A stretch of 64,000 nt of DNA from Rapana venosa (Eukaryota > Mollusca > Gastropoda > Neogastropoda > Muricidae). The notes under the pieces were generated by a model. That model was not told where the DNA came from and searched no databases. It saw only the letters and a program-made list of their open reading frames with translations. The position numbers and the translations under genes were made by a program. Location: positions 74,243,646-74,307,645 of the forward strand of contig CM054141.1 in assembly GCA_028751875.1 (NCBI GenBank). The letters are read 5' to 3'. The stretch's first letter is position 1. The number at the start of each line of letters is the position of its first letter. Positions 24,441 to 34,410 of the stretch are shown piece after piece.

Positions 24441-25290
24441 AAAGGGGGCGAAAAGGGTTTATGATAAATGTGGGTGAATTAGGATAACTTTCAGTGGAAA
24501 AAAGGATGAAGGCGATAGTAAAAAAGGTTTTGGGAAAAAGCAGACAAAAGTTTGGATTTAGAGTCAGGGGTAAATCTGGTGAAAGAAAATGGGGAAGTTC
24601 GGGGGTTTTTAAAATTGCATGTTTCACCAAAGATACCCATTATCAAACAAAGTTTTAAACAAAGTCATAAACACAGGGGGAAGCAGGTGGATCGGGGAAG
24701 GAAGAAGTGTTGGGCCCCTTTGGGTTTGGGGTAGCGGTAGTGACACTCAGAAAAAGGGGGAAAGGAGGGGCGGATGTAGGAAGGGGCCCCAGGGGAACGA
24801 TGTCTGCCCACCCCGGGGACCTGCTTTTTTGTTTGGGGGTTGATCCCAAAAGGGTTTAAAAGTTTGTTTAAAATTCGGGGTATATTTTTAAAAAAACCCT
24901 GTGAGAGCAAAGGGTCTTTTTGTCCCTTTGGCAGTAAATGTCATATTTGGGGAAGAAGGGGCATGGGTATTGTTTATGGGGGGGATCTGAGTTTCTTTTT
25001 CACTTGCAATTTTTTTACACGGGAGCAGGGTTACAGTAAAAAAGGGTCCCCCAAGGGCCCCAATGCAGTTGAACCCCAAAAATCAAGCAGTTTTTAAAGT
25101 TCAAAAATTTTTTCAGAAAATGAAAATTATAAAAAAAAGTAATTCGAAATGTAATTTTTCGAAGATTTGAGTGGGTACAGGGGGGGGGGGTGTCTGTTGT
25201 TCCACGAGGGTTTTTCCCCAAAAAAAACTCCTGTAATACAGGTACCAACAACGAAGTTGTTGGTCCAGGGGGAAAACCCAAAACAAGGAA
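24441..25290. other. Unassigned DNA between LINE and gypsy remnant
   Basis: Could hold the 5' end of the preceding LINE or the gag/LTR side of the following element, but no motif confirms either. Short frames only. Confidence 0.35.
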
Positions 25291-25579
25291 GTGGGAAAGT
25301 ATCTTTCCCCTTCCCTGGACTGAAAAAAAAAAGGGGACAGTGCAGGACCTTTAATAGTGGGAAAAACCTTTATGAACCACACTTTGGGAGCCCCCCATGG
25401 GAGACTTCAACCCGATGGAAAAAAGTGAATTCGGGAAAAGCAATCGGAAGTCCAGCATCAAAATTTTCCCCAGTTTTTCAAGGGGCTGGGAAAAATGAAA
25501 AAACTGTCCCCACAAAAACAGCCTAAAGAAAAAAAGCACAACCATTATCCAACACTGCACCCAGAAAACTACCAGTCCC

Positions 25580-26330
25580 CAAAAAAGAAAAAAAGTACAG
25601 GAAGAATTAAAATGGCCCCCCAGGAGCAAGATATCATTAGACCTGTTACAACTCCAAATGCTGGGGTTTCCCCAATAGTTTTTGGGGCCCAAAAACAAAG
25701 GGGAAAAATGGGGGGAAATTTGCATTGATCTCACCCAAAATGAAAAGAATGTTCCACGTGAGAATTTTCCCCATTCCTACAACTGACCACTCCTTGCTTA
25801 GTTACAAAAAGCAAAGGGTTTCTCCAAAATTTATTGCAACAAAGGGGTTCCCTCAAATTCCCCTTTTAAAGAGTCGCAAGAGTTTTACAACCCTTTTAAC
25901 AACATTCAGAAAATTCTGTTACAACAGATTCCTTTTTGGGGTCAACTCTGGGCCAGAAATTTTCCCCAGAGAAAGACCCAATACCCAACAGGAATTCCGG
26001 GGGGGGATTGCCAACATTGATGATGTTTTTTGTCAGTGGCAAAAAAACAGAAGGAACATGATGAGAGATGCAAGCTGTTTTTGGAAGAGAATGCAAGAGG
26101 CAAACATCACCTTGAATGGAAATGTGTCCCCTTTTTAAATGACACATAAAAATTTTGGGTACATCATTTCACCGGATGGTATCAGAGTGGGTCCCCGCAA
26201 AGTAGAGGCAAACAGCCCTTTTCCCAAACCAAAGGGAAAAAAACACAGATTCCTTGGCATGGGAAAACCGTAGGGGAAAATTTTTCCCAAGTCTTTCAGA
26301 TAAGACAAAAATTCCCCCGGGGATTTTTCC
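25580..26330 (+). pseudogene. Gypsy reverse transcriptase domain, frameshifted
   Basis: Two consecutive frames carry the domain. The first reads IIRPVTTPNAGVSPIVFGAQ (25,633-25,692). The second (25,725-26,138) contains FCYNRFLFGVNSGPEIF and NIDDVF, the gypsy version of the catalytic YxDD box, followed by MQEANITLNG. A third frame continues with a GYIISPDGIRV-like segment (26,155-26,190) and the KxxFLG segment near 26,250. At least three frame changes occur within 750 bases. Family assignment is secure from these blocks. Activity is excluded in the sequence as given. Confidence 0.85.
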
Positions 26331-26399
26331 AAAAATAGAATAAAAGGGCGTGGAGCCCGCCCAAAAAGAAGGGCCTTTCAAAAGCTTTAAAACACAAAA

Positions 26400-26790
26400 T
26401 AGCAAAACTCCAGTGTTGGCCCCACTATGATCCTGGGAAAGAGATCAAAAATGTCTTTCAGAAAGCATCATCTTTTGGACGGGGGGAGTGCACTTCAAAA
26501 AGTAGGTCAGGACTGGGGAAACCAGTTTTTCTATTTCATCAAAATCGCTGGGCTTTTTCGAGCAAAAGATTTGCCCAAGTTGGAAAAAAAAGCCCTTTGG
26601 ATTTAGTGGTGTTGTGAAAGTTTGCAGAATTCTTGATTGGTCTGAAAAAAGTTTTTGACAGAAAAAAGAACCCCAAACCTCTTCTTGGGCCCTTTCTGGG
26701 AAAAAGAAACACCTTTGGGTGAGTTGACTCCAAGAATCCAGCGCTTCAGGATGAGAATCATGCGTTATTCTTATGAGATAGAGTACATGT
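26400..26790 (+). pseudogene. Gypsy RNase H domain, frameshifted
   Basis: The segment KTPVLAHYDPGKE can be read at about 26,404-26,442 once single-base breaks are ignored. It is followed by a degraded A-S-S-x-G-x-G block (26,465-26,500) and a K-L-E-K-K-A-L block (26,577-26,600). All are typical of gypsy RNase H just downstream of RT. The domain runs into a Y-E-I-E-Y-like segment at 26,775-26,790, which usually closes RNase H. Confidence 0.75.
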
Positions 26791-26939
26791 AGGGAAAAAA
26801 TATTGTGAAGCTGACAAAAAACCCGTCTCCCGGCTCCCGGGGGTGTTCCTGCTGAACAGGGTCACCCGATGGAGGTTGAGACAAAAATTTTTGTCAGTTT
26901 CCCTTTGTTGAGAGTTTTTCTGTTACTGATCAATCAGAG

Positions 26940-27720
26940 AGGAAAAATTGCATCAGTCAATCAAAAATAAAGTCTGCAGTCATGTTTTTAAATTTCTGCA
27001 AGACAAATTCATGGCCTTAGAAAAGCACAAAGAGATGCCGTTGAAGCGTACTGGGATGTCCAAAAGTTTTTTTTCTCCAAATTTGGAGGGGGGCTGCTGT
27101 TTCAGGGTTTCAATTTTTGTTCCAACAACCCCCAGGAAGAAATTTTGGGAGCGCCTTCATGAAAGGGCACCAGGGGATTTTGAAATGCATGGGGCGCTAG
27201 CAAAAAACAGTGTGTGGTGGCCCGGTTTGTCCAGGGCAACTGGAACAGAAATTTACTCAGTGTAAAACGTTTGTGAGAAAAGGGAAGGGATACATCATCC
27301 CCGAACCCCCCAAACCAAAGAAAAAAAACCCCCACTAACCATGGCAAAACCCGTAAAAGGGGTGGGTTTTGTTTGAGTACAGAAATCACAAAACTGCTTT
27401 TTGTGGATTACTTCCAAGGTGGGTTGAATTGCTTACCTTTATCTACAACATAACATCTGTCATTTAAACATTGCAGAGCACTAATTTTTTTGGGAAAACA
27501 GGGGGATTCCTTTAAATTGTTTTATCAAAAAAATGGTCCCCAGTTCAGCTCCGAGACTTCGTAATTTTTTTGAGAAATATGGGTTTTACACAATTTTACA
27601 AGTAGCCCTTTTAACCTCAAGGGAAAGGAGAAGCTTTAAAGAGCGGGGCAAACCCGTTGGGGAAAAAAGTTAAAGGGGTCTTTTAAACCCATCTGGAGTA
27701 CAACTTCCAGCTTTTCAGTT
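26940..27720 (+). pseudogene. Gypsy integrase, frameshifted
   Basis: Within 27,120-27,240 a degraded LGRLHEGHxG-type HHCC zinc-binding motif is followed by NSVWWPGLSR, the usual gypsy sequence between its histidines and cysteines. The cysteine pair falls near 27,255-27,270. Downstream, LLFVDYF (about 27,393-27,413) matches the conserved integrase-core strand, and an S-S-A-P-R-like stretch follows (27,540-27,555). Several frame breaks are present. The C-terminal part to about 28,140 is basic and glutamine-rich without a chromodomain that I can see. Confidence 0.75.
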
Positions 27721-28149
27721 CTTACACGCTATAAAGACATTAGAGCCCCAAATCCCTTTAAGCTGAAACCAAAAAAAGCAATTTAAAAACCAGCCCCCAA
27801 AAGGCAAAAAACGGCAGGCAATGACGGGGATAACAACTGAAGCCATCCTGCCCTGCGGAGAAAAAGGGAGTTAAGTGGCTCACCATCAAACTTCCAGAAA
27901 CATGGGAAGAGAGGAAAGTACCAAAAGGACTGGGGAAAATGCAATAAATGGGGCCAAGTTGGAAGAAGAAGGGGAAACAAGAGAGACTCAGCACCCACAG
28001 AGGCATTTAACTTCTCAGCCAAAGGGAGGGAAAAAGTATGCAAAAATTCTGGAACAGCGCACCCGGGGCCAAAGCAGAACACCTACTGACCAAAGCCCAG
28101 TTTTTGGGTTTCGAAAAGGAAGGGGTGCACAGATGCCATTTTCACAAAT

Positions 28150-29240
28150 TTCCGGAAAAGCTTGTTGAAAGAGCCATTTTTTTTTTTTTTTTAAATTAAA
28201 ACCCAAAACCTGCATACAGTTTCCCTTTATCAAAGGAAAAAAACTTTCGACTGGTCCCAAAAGAGACAAGCCTGGAAAATCCGGAGCAGTACGACTGAAG
28301 GGGAAGTTTTTGATAACTCAGAAACAATCTATCCAAAAGTATGAGCCACAGTCCGAACAGCCAGTGGAACATCCGACTTGGGTTCCCCGGGTTTCAAACA
28401 GGGGGGAGGGAAAGGGTGCGTACTCTCTCCCCTTCTCTTGGTGATCTTTCATGGACCAGATTCCCAAAAGGGAAACCAACCCAGATTTGAGGCCCGAATG
28501 AAAATATTATTTTTCTGACACCAGTCCTTGATGAAAACAGAACAAAAAAGCTCTTCAAGAAAAAACACAGACCAACTCAAACCCCAAAACTGCGAGAGGT
28601 TTTGACATGAAGTCAGTATCCCCCAAAACAGAAGTTATTCTGTCCCGCCCGAAATTCTGGAAAGCTGGACATCAACATCAACGGCACCCAGCTGAAACAG
28701 ACCAAAGAATTTAAATACCTTGGCAGCCTCTTCACTGAAGATGGAAAATTGGACAGAGAGATAGAAACAAGATGCCAGAAAGCGAACGCAGTCAGTTACC
28801 AACTCGCCCCCCTTCTAAAACATTCCAGCATCCCAATGAGCACCAAGGCAAAACTCATCAACACCATCTTCGTTCCAACACTCACATACCAGTGTCAGAC
28901 ATGGGCCCTAACAAAAGCCTTAGAGAGAAAATTGGTCACATGTGAAATGTGCTGCCTGAGAAAAGCTGTCAACAAGACCAGACGCGACAAGATCAAGAAT
29001 GAAGTGATCAGCGACGTGGTGGACTAACACCAATTCTCCCATATCGAACAACAAAGGATCAGGTGGTTTGATCACCTCACTAGAATGCCGCCCAACAAAC
29101 CAGCCCTAGGGGCATACACCACCAAACACAATGGCTGGAAAGCCAGAGGTAGACCAAGGAGAGGATGGAGCGTACACCAAGCCTCCCACCTTGCTGCAGA
29201 CAGACGTCTGTGTCTCCCCCAACGCTGAAGGGCACCAGCA
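28150..29240 (+). mobile_element. RTE-like LINE, 3' part, spanning the quality boundary
   Basis: Encodes the C-terminal half of an endonuclease-type LINE polyprotein. Before 28,640 the RT is fragmentary (a degraded VRQGCVLSPLLF-type block at 28,390-28,440). After it a clean frame runs: FKYLGSLFTEDGKLDREIET (28,709-28,768), LTYQCQTWALTK, then after an in-frame TAA (29,025-29,027) IRWFDHLTRMPPNKPALGAY and GWKARGRPRR. It stops at about 29,229 before an A/G-rich 3' end. The RWF-H-RMP module is the usual tail of RTE-like and related LINEs. Clade assignment is tentative. Confidence 0.8.
28749..29027 (+). pseudogene. RTE-like LINE RT thumb/C-terminal frame, in-frame stop
   Basis: Ninety-two codons from an internal methionine. 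The real frame begins upstream, since FKYLGSLFTEDGKL precedes it in phase. It includes the KLINTIFVPTLTYQCQTW segment, equivalent to the conserved L-Y-G-C-E-x-W strand of RTE-like LINEs. TAA at 29,025-29,027 interrupts a reading that otherwise continues in phase for about 66 more codons to TGA near 29,227. This is an inactivating nonsense change, not an assembly effect, because the surrounding sequence is clean. Confidence 0.8.
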
Positions 29241-29349
29241 GCAGATGAAAGAAAGAAGAAGAAGGTATATTGGGATGTGGGAGAGATGCCCAATAATTTG
29301 ATTTAAATGTTCATCAGTTTGCAAAGAGATTTTTAAACTTTTCAATTAT

Positions 29350-29545
29350 CTGAAAACGGGGCATGTAGAATAATGGAAGCATTATTGACCAATCGGATAA
29401 TCAGGCCTTGTTGTCTTCAGGGTTCTTTCTATGACAAGGGAGGCCACTGAGGAACTGCACTGGGAGATTGTCATCAGCATCTTCCCCATGTCTCTAAGTC
29501 TATTTTAATGAGTTACATAAACAACAGCAAACACAACACTAACTT
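29350..29545. repeat. Dispersed repeat R3, copy 2 (clean)
   Basis: Clean counterpart of 19,855-20,062, with the shared block cagcatcttccccatgtctc and ataaacaacagcaaacacaa. It begins near gtagaataatgg and fades after about 29,540. No coding content and no recognisable termini. Confidence 0.85.
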
Positions 29546-29639
29546 CTGTTCTAACTTCCCAGGCTTTTGACAAGGCCTATAACCGGAAAAAGCTGTCATC
29601 ACTTGGCAGATAAGGTTGCACGATTTCCTGGCATTAGTT

Positions 29640-29910
29640 TCTAGCACGATTTGCACATATTAGATTCTGGTGGCGATTTCTGAAAAAGTGGGCATGAGAA
29701 AACTACTCATCCAGCTGTACAGATTTAAAAAAACAACCTTCGAGTTAGCTGAAAATCGAGTTAACCAACTTCCGATAGAAAAATATTCTTGTAAAGAACC
29801 GTTTTGGCCGGGAAATATAAACAGTTTCGACTTACATGAAATTCAAGTTAACAGGTATTCGACTTAAAAGTAGTGGGTGTATTATTATTATCATTATTTT
29901 TACTCATGTC
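29640..29910. mobile_element. Possible DNA-transposon-derived stretch
   Basis: Repeated cgagtta/tcgactt words (ttcgagttagctgaaaatcg at 29,738; ttcgacttacatgaaattca at 29,826; tattcgactta at 29,857) resemble the ends of pogo/Tigger-type elements and the segment at 16,695-16,830. A short ATT microsatellite follows at 29,880. No transposase seen. Low confidence. Confidence 0.25.
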
Positions 29911-30027
29911 AGCATTCGTTGGGCTACAGAAATACAAACGCACCCTGCATGCAACCTGTTCAATGAGATGAGCTGCTGTGTGGGCTGCAGGAGAAGACCA
30001 GGCATTACTCAGCCAACCCCATAGGCC

Positions 30028-30034
30028 TAAGGGA

Positions 30035-30092
<58 letters not shown>
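30028..30092. repeat. (AG)n microsatellite
   Basis: About 60 bases of gagaga with one break (gagaagag). Confidence 0.95.
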
Positions 30093-30945
30093 ATCCCCAT
30101 TGTTTTCTGTAGTTACAAAAGTCAGAGGGTGACGTTACTACTTTGTTAATCTAGCCTCCACACTCTGGTTTCGCCAGCTACACGGGATTAGACAATGCGC
30201 AATTACCCTGCTCTGTCTTTTTGTTGTTGTTGTTGCATTATAGTGGGGACATAAGCTAAATTCATCACAACAAGAACAAAATGACAAAACAAGGAAGAAA
30301 CTGTACATTAACTCCAGTGTCAGTGACGAAAGCAGAGGGTAGATTAACAAGGTAGTGAAAAACCAAACAAGTGTTTATGCTGCGTGTGTAGGAAGCACTA
30401 ACTTGCTTGCAGGCACTGGCTAGGTAGCTAACTTCAAAGAGCCAACTAGGTCCACCAAGATGTGGGACTTTGTTTTGACTCAAGCTGCTGTGAAGCAGAC
30501 ATATACAATGCAATAAAATTCGAAGCAACTGGTGCCCAACTTTACCAAAGGAGGCTACTCTCTCTCTCTGTGGATGTCTTGCCTATAGTTTAAAAAGGAC
30601 AAATATGACTACCTTTGACAAAAACATCCTTTAAAAAAAATCAAGGCTTGTTTATCAAAATATTCTCTTTAAGGGTTATGATAAACTAAAGATACATTTT
30701 TGTGTGAAGGAAAATGAATTAAAGTTCAAAGCGTCCAAGTCTGTTGACAAACAACTGGTAATGGATGACAAAGTGTTCAAGGAAGGTAATTGATAACATT
30801 ACGCATGCGAAGTTACCAGAAGTTGTCTATCAATCGCTCAAGTAGGCTGTATTTGTTAAATTAAAATTGAACACAAATCAAATTCTTTTATATCGAATTA
30901 TTGAGCATCCATGTGGTTTGGTTTTTTGTGGTGTTTTTTTTTTAA
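30093..30945. other. Unassigned single-copy-looking DNA
   Basis: Normal composition with no inflated runs. Two minus-strand frames (30,138-30,350 and 30,265-30,528) lack domains. No repeat family recognised. Confidence 0.5.
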
Positions 30946-30949
30946 ATAC

Positions 30950-31550
30950 CTCGAGTCTTAGGGATACATCATAATAGTAAAAAAAAAATGTAAAAAAGAA
31001 AAAAAAGAAGATCCAATACACACACACAAACTATAAAAAGAGCAAAAACCAAATACGTCTCTTTTCAGCAGCGTGTACATGCTGGTGCATCCAGCTCTTT
31101 CCAGGACAGTGCTGTTTGGTACCTTGTCCTGCCAGGTATGCCTAATGTCAGGGTGTGTTGGAGGCGATGCTGTGAAATGCATTGACCTTTCGTTCTTGTC
31201 AGGTACACAGAGTCCAAGACTCACTGCATTATAGATCTCACAAAGACTTTCGATCTGGTCAGTAGGATGCCTCTTCGAGATCTCCAGGGTATGCATCCAG
31301 CTCCCACCCTGTTTGGATATCTTCTTTTGCAGTGATGCTGAAACACAAATTTGGCCCTGCAAGCTGAGGTATCTACCTACGAACCAGTTCAGTGTGGAAA
31401 GCTCCTCAACCTCTCCAGACTAAGAGCCAAGACCAAAGTCCAGCTGAGGTGCCTGCGTGACTTCCTCTTTGCAACGACGCAGCAGTAAAACCGTCCGCTC
31501 AGTGAGGACCTACAGCAGCTCGTGACAATCTTTTGATTACAGTCACAACA
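30950..31550 (-). mobile_element. RTE-like LINE fragment with 5' inversion
   Basis: The minus strand from about 31,362 down to 30,958 encodes the LINE C-terminal part, including WQDKVPNSTVLERAG followed by SMYTLLKR (about 31,065-31,140). Immediately to its right, 31,395-31,550 encodes an upstream RT segment of the same kind of element on the opposite strand: LSRLRAKTKVQ and LRCLRDFLFA, running one base out of phase into an A-N-D-A-A-V version of the YADD box (about 31,470-31,490). Upstream RT in inverted orientation next to sense downstream sequence is the structure left by twin priming. Both parts are truncated and inactive. Confidence 0.7.
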
Positions 31551-31757
31551 AATTAAACTACCATATCAAAATATGATGGATAAAGTTATTCTGCTCACAA
31601 ACAATAAGATCATTAGGCCTACATAAAAGGTTGATAAAAGAAAATTCAAGTACATTCGACACACATATTAAGACAAGAATACAAAATGCGATTAAGGGGA
31701 TTCTAGACCTTGAAAGGGAGGTTCTAAAAAATCAAGAATGTCAGAGTTTGGTTCATC

Positions 31758-31772
31758 TTACAGTTATTCTGG
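31758..31772. repeat. 15-bp target-site duplication, left copy
   Basis: ttacagttattctgg, identical to 32,071-32,085, flanks the SINE at 31,773-32,070. Confidence 0.9.
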
Positions 31773-32070
31773 GGACGGATTAGCTCAAGTGGTCGCGAGC
31801 ACTCGCTTTCCCCCAGCCAAGTTAGCAGCGTCGAGCGTGGTTACCACTTGGATGGGTGACCGTTTGTAGCGCGCCTTGGCTTCAGTACAGTTCCCCCAGT
31901 TCACCCAGCTGTAAATGGGTACCTGCCCTGTTTAGGGTCAGGGAAGGTAAAGCAGCGAGGGAGAGGAGATGGGCGCCGCCCTCAATATGCTGGCCCTAGA
32001 GAAGTGAGGTCTCATGACGCCTCGCTCCCCTACGACCTTATAGGTTATGGGATCCTTTACCTTTACCTTT
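31773..32070 (+). mobile_element. Intact SINE with tRNA-like and 5S-rRNA-like promoter head
   Basis: A 298-bp element bounded by a perfect 15-bp direct duplication. The head starts ggacggattagctcaagtgg, containing a pol III A-box-like word (tagctcaagtgg, 31,780-31,791). It is followed by sequence closely resembling the internal control region of eukaryotic 5S rRNA: aagttagcagcgtcgagc (31,819-31,836) and then ggttaccacttggatgggtg followed by acc (31,839-31,861). The body continues to a short tandem tail of ctttac units (32,055-32,070). These parts plus the duplication show recent reverse-transcription-mediated insertion. It needs LINE machinery in trans. Fragments of the family lie at 6,960-7,150 and 8,640-8,814. 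Confidence 0.92.
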
Positions 32071-32085
32071 TTACAGTTATTCTGG
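32071..32085. repeat. 15-bp target-site duplication, right copy
   Basis: Identical to 31,758-31,772, immediately after the ctttac tail of the SINE. Confidence 0.9.
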
Positions 32086-32754
32086 CAAAACTTGTACATT
32101 GTCATAAGGCACACAGCAACAGCAAGCTTGGAGCTCCGTTAATTTAAAAAAGAAAGAAAAAAATGAGCGTAACCTGCTTGTGTTGCAAAGATTTCTAGAT
32201 GAATTTCTACCTGCTGCTGCAATGTTTTTGAAAAGAAGTTTGTTGCTCCTGGTGTTTAAACTTTGTGCTGTAAAGGTGTTGTGATGTGTTTTGTGGATGT
32301 GTTGTGGTGGTTGTGTTTTACCAGTTTGCTTTTTCTGGTGTCTGATACATTGTGCTGCAAGATTTTTAATGTGTTTTTTCTGGTAAAGTCTGCACTTTGA
32401 TGCAGGAATATCTTTCTTTCTGGTGAGCTTTTATTCGCTCATTCAGACATAGGACCTAAACAGGATAACTTCTTGAGCAACAAATCCATCAGTTTTTGTC
32501 ACTCTTTTTAATTGCAAAGTTATACATTCATGATTTCCAAACTTCCCTCGATAACATTAGCCTATTTGCACATCACTTTCTTCAAAGCTTTTCAAACCAA
32601 CACACAACACACTACACACTCACACAGAGCACAGGAAATAAAATTGCTGACATCCTTCCTTCTGAATTGTGTTATAAAATGGATAAAACAAGCAACAAAA
32701 CAACAGCAATAACAACAAAAGCGGGGAACTAGAGGAGCCAACTGAATGTTTTTG
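32086..32754. other. Unassigned single-copy-looking DNA
   Basis: T/G-rich to 32,420, then A/C-rich. Short frames at 32,496-32,732 have no domain. No repeat family recognised. Confidence 0.5.
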
Positions 32755-32756
32755 TG

Positions 32757-33000
32757 ATAGGTGAACTCTGTGTCAACCGGATGTCATGTGGTGAACTCTG
32801 TGTCAACCGGATGTCGTGTGGTGAACTCTGTGTCAACTGAATGACCCTGTTATAATGGGAACCCTATGGCAAATCAATGATCTGTTATAACGGGAAACCC
32901 TATGGCAAATCAATGACCCTGTTATAACGGGAACCTATGGCAAAATCAATGACCCTGTTTATAACGGGAACCCTATGCAAATCAATGACCCTGTCATATA
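32757..33000. repeat. Two adjacent minisatellites (30 bp x3, 36 bp x5)
   Basis: Three copies of a 30-bp unit containing ggtgaactctgtgtcaacc run to about 32,840. They pass directly into five copies of a 36-bp unit containing caatgaccctgttataacgg and gaaccctatggcaaat. Copies of the second unit vary by single-base indels. Confidence 0.9.
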
Positions 33001-33395
33001 ATACAGTAAACCGCCAATCAAACCCTGTTGTCATTGTTGTCCCCAATACACAACATCGATCAATGAAATGAAGTCCAACATCAAACAGAATTAGCACTTT
33101 CCTCTTTGTCAGGCCTAGGCAGGCAGCAGAAAAACAACAAAACAAATACCACAACTCCAGCACAAAACCAGCCTCAAGACAAAACAAATACCGCAACTCC
33201 AGCACAAAAACCCAGCCTAATGGACAAAATAAACCAATTCTAGGATATTAAAACCCAACCCCCCCCACCCCCCGACAAAAACCAAATTCTACAAGAAAAA
33301 TTACGTAGGGTTGGGGGGGGGGGAGGGGAGGGGAGGGACTAAACTCCAGTCAATCCAACAATCCAAGGTAAAAAAAAAAAAAAGAAAGAAAAAAA
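33001..33395. other. Spacer with C-tract and G-tract
   Basis: A short internal duplication (aaaacaaatacc-caactcc at about 33,137 and 33,181) is followed by a C-rich tract (33,250-33,272) and a G-rich tract (33,311-33,337). An A-rich run follows at 33,369. No gene. Confidence 0.6.
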
Positions 33396-33397
33396 AG

Positions 33398-33910
33398 TCC
33401 ATTCTCTGACCACCTCTAATGTAAAATCACTACCCTGACACCTCTAATGTAAAATCACCACCTCTGACATACTCTAATGTAAAATCACCACTCTTGACAA
33501 CATAATGTAAAATCACTACTGCTCTGACAATAATTGTAAAAAACCACTCTTGACAACTCTATTAAAATCACCACTCTTGACGACTAATGTAAATCACTAC
33601 TCCCTGAAACTAATGTAAAATCACCACTCTCTGACAAATCTAATGTAAAATCACCCACTCTCTGACAACTAATGTAAAATCACTACTCCTCTGACAACTA
33701 ATGTAAAATCACTACTCCTCTGACTAACTAATGTAAAATCACCACCTGCTCGACTGACAACTAATTGTAAAATCACTACTCCTCTTTCGATTCTAATGTA
33801 AATCACCACTCTCTGACGATTCTAATGTAAATCACCATTCTCTGACAATTCTAATGTAAAATCACCACCCTCTGACAAACTAATGTAAAATCACCAACCT
33901 CTCTGACAAT
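33398..33910. repeat. Minisatellite, about 30-bp unit, about 17 copies
   Basis: Unit words are ctctgacaactctaatgt and aaaatcaccact. Many units carry one- to three-base deletions, so spacing ranges from 26 to 32. Confidence 0.92.
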
Positions 33911-33939
33911 AGATAATCATCTAACACTGGACAATACCC

Positions 33940-34410
33940 TAATCCTAAGGTAAGAACACACCTCAGACACATAAACAATAACCTCAATCTAAAGGTGTAA
34001 AGAAAAAGAAAAGAAAAGAAAAAAAAAACACATCAAAAGCTCAGACACCACCAACAATAACTCATCATAAGATAATAAACAACAAACAAGCAAACAACAT
34101 GAACACCACACAGACCACAACAATACCTCAACCCTGAAACAAAACACCACACACCAACAATAACCTCAACCTGAAACAAAACACACACAGACACACCAAC
34201 AATAACCTCAACCCTGAAACAAAACACCACACGACACACAACAATAACCTACCCGAAAAAACCCTGACATAACCCAAACACAACCATAAAGTACACAAAA
34301 AACTCCTGAAACAAAACACCACACAAAGACAACAACCAAAACCTAACCCTGAAACAAAAAACCACACACAACCAACAATAACCTAACCTGAAACAAAACC
34401 CACACAACCC
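33940..34410. repeat. Minisatellite, about 38-bp unit
   Basis: The word cctgaaacaaaacaccacac followed by caacaataacctcaac recurs about 9 times, with an AAG-rich interruption at 34,003-34,030. The V/C/F-rich minus-strand frames here come from the repeat. Confidence 0.85.

Larger units (their letters stand above)
25290..28140 (+). mobile_element. Ty3/gypsy-type LTR retrotransposon pol remnant
   Basis: A degraded polyprotein read in shifting plus-strand frames. In order there is a linker region (25,440-25,580), reverse transcriptase (25,580-26,330), RNase H (26,400-26,750), an integrase zinc-binding region (27,120-27,290) and an integrase core (about 27,380-27,700). The domain order RT, RNase H, integrase is that of Ty3/gypsy rather than copia. 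No flanking long terminal repeats, primer-binding site or gag could be identified. It ends where the next LINE begins. Frame breaks coincide with inflated runs, so the true state of the copy cannot be judged. Confidence 0.85.

Noticed and set aside
31815..31861. 5S rRNA gene
   Set aside because: Only the internal control region is 5S-like. The 5' half and the 3' end of 5S are missing, and the segment sits inside a SINE with a target duplication and ctttac tail.
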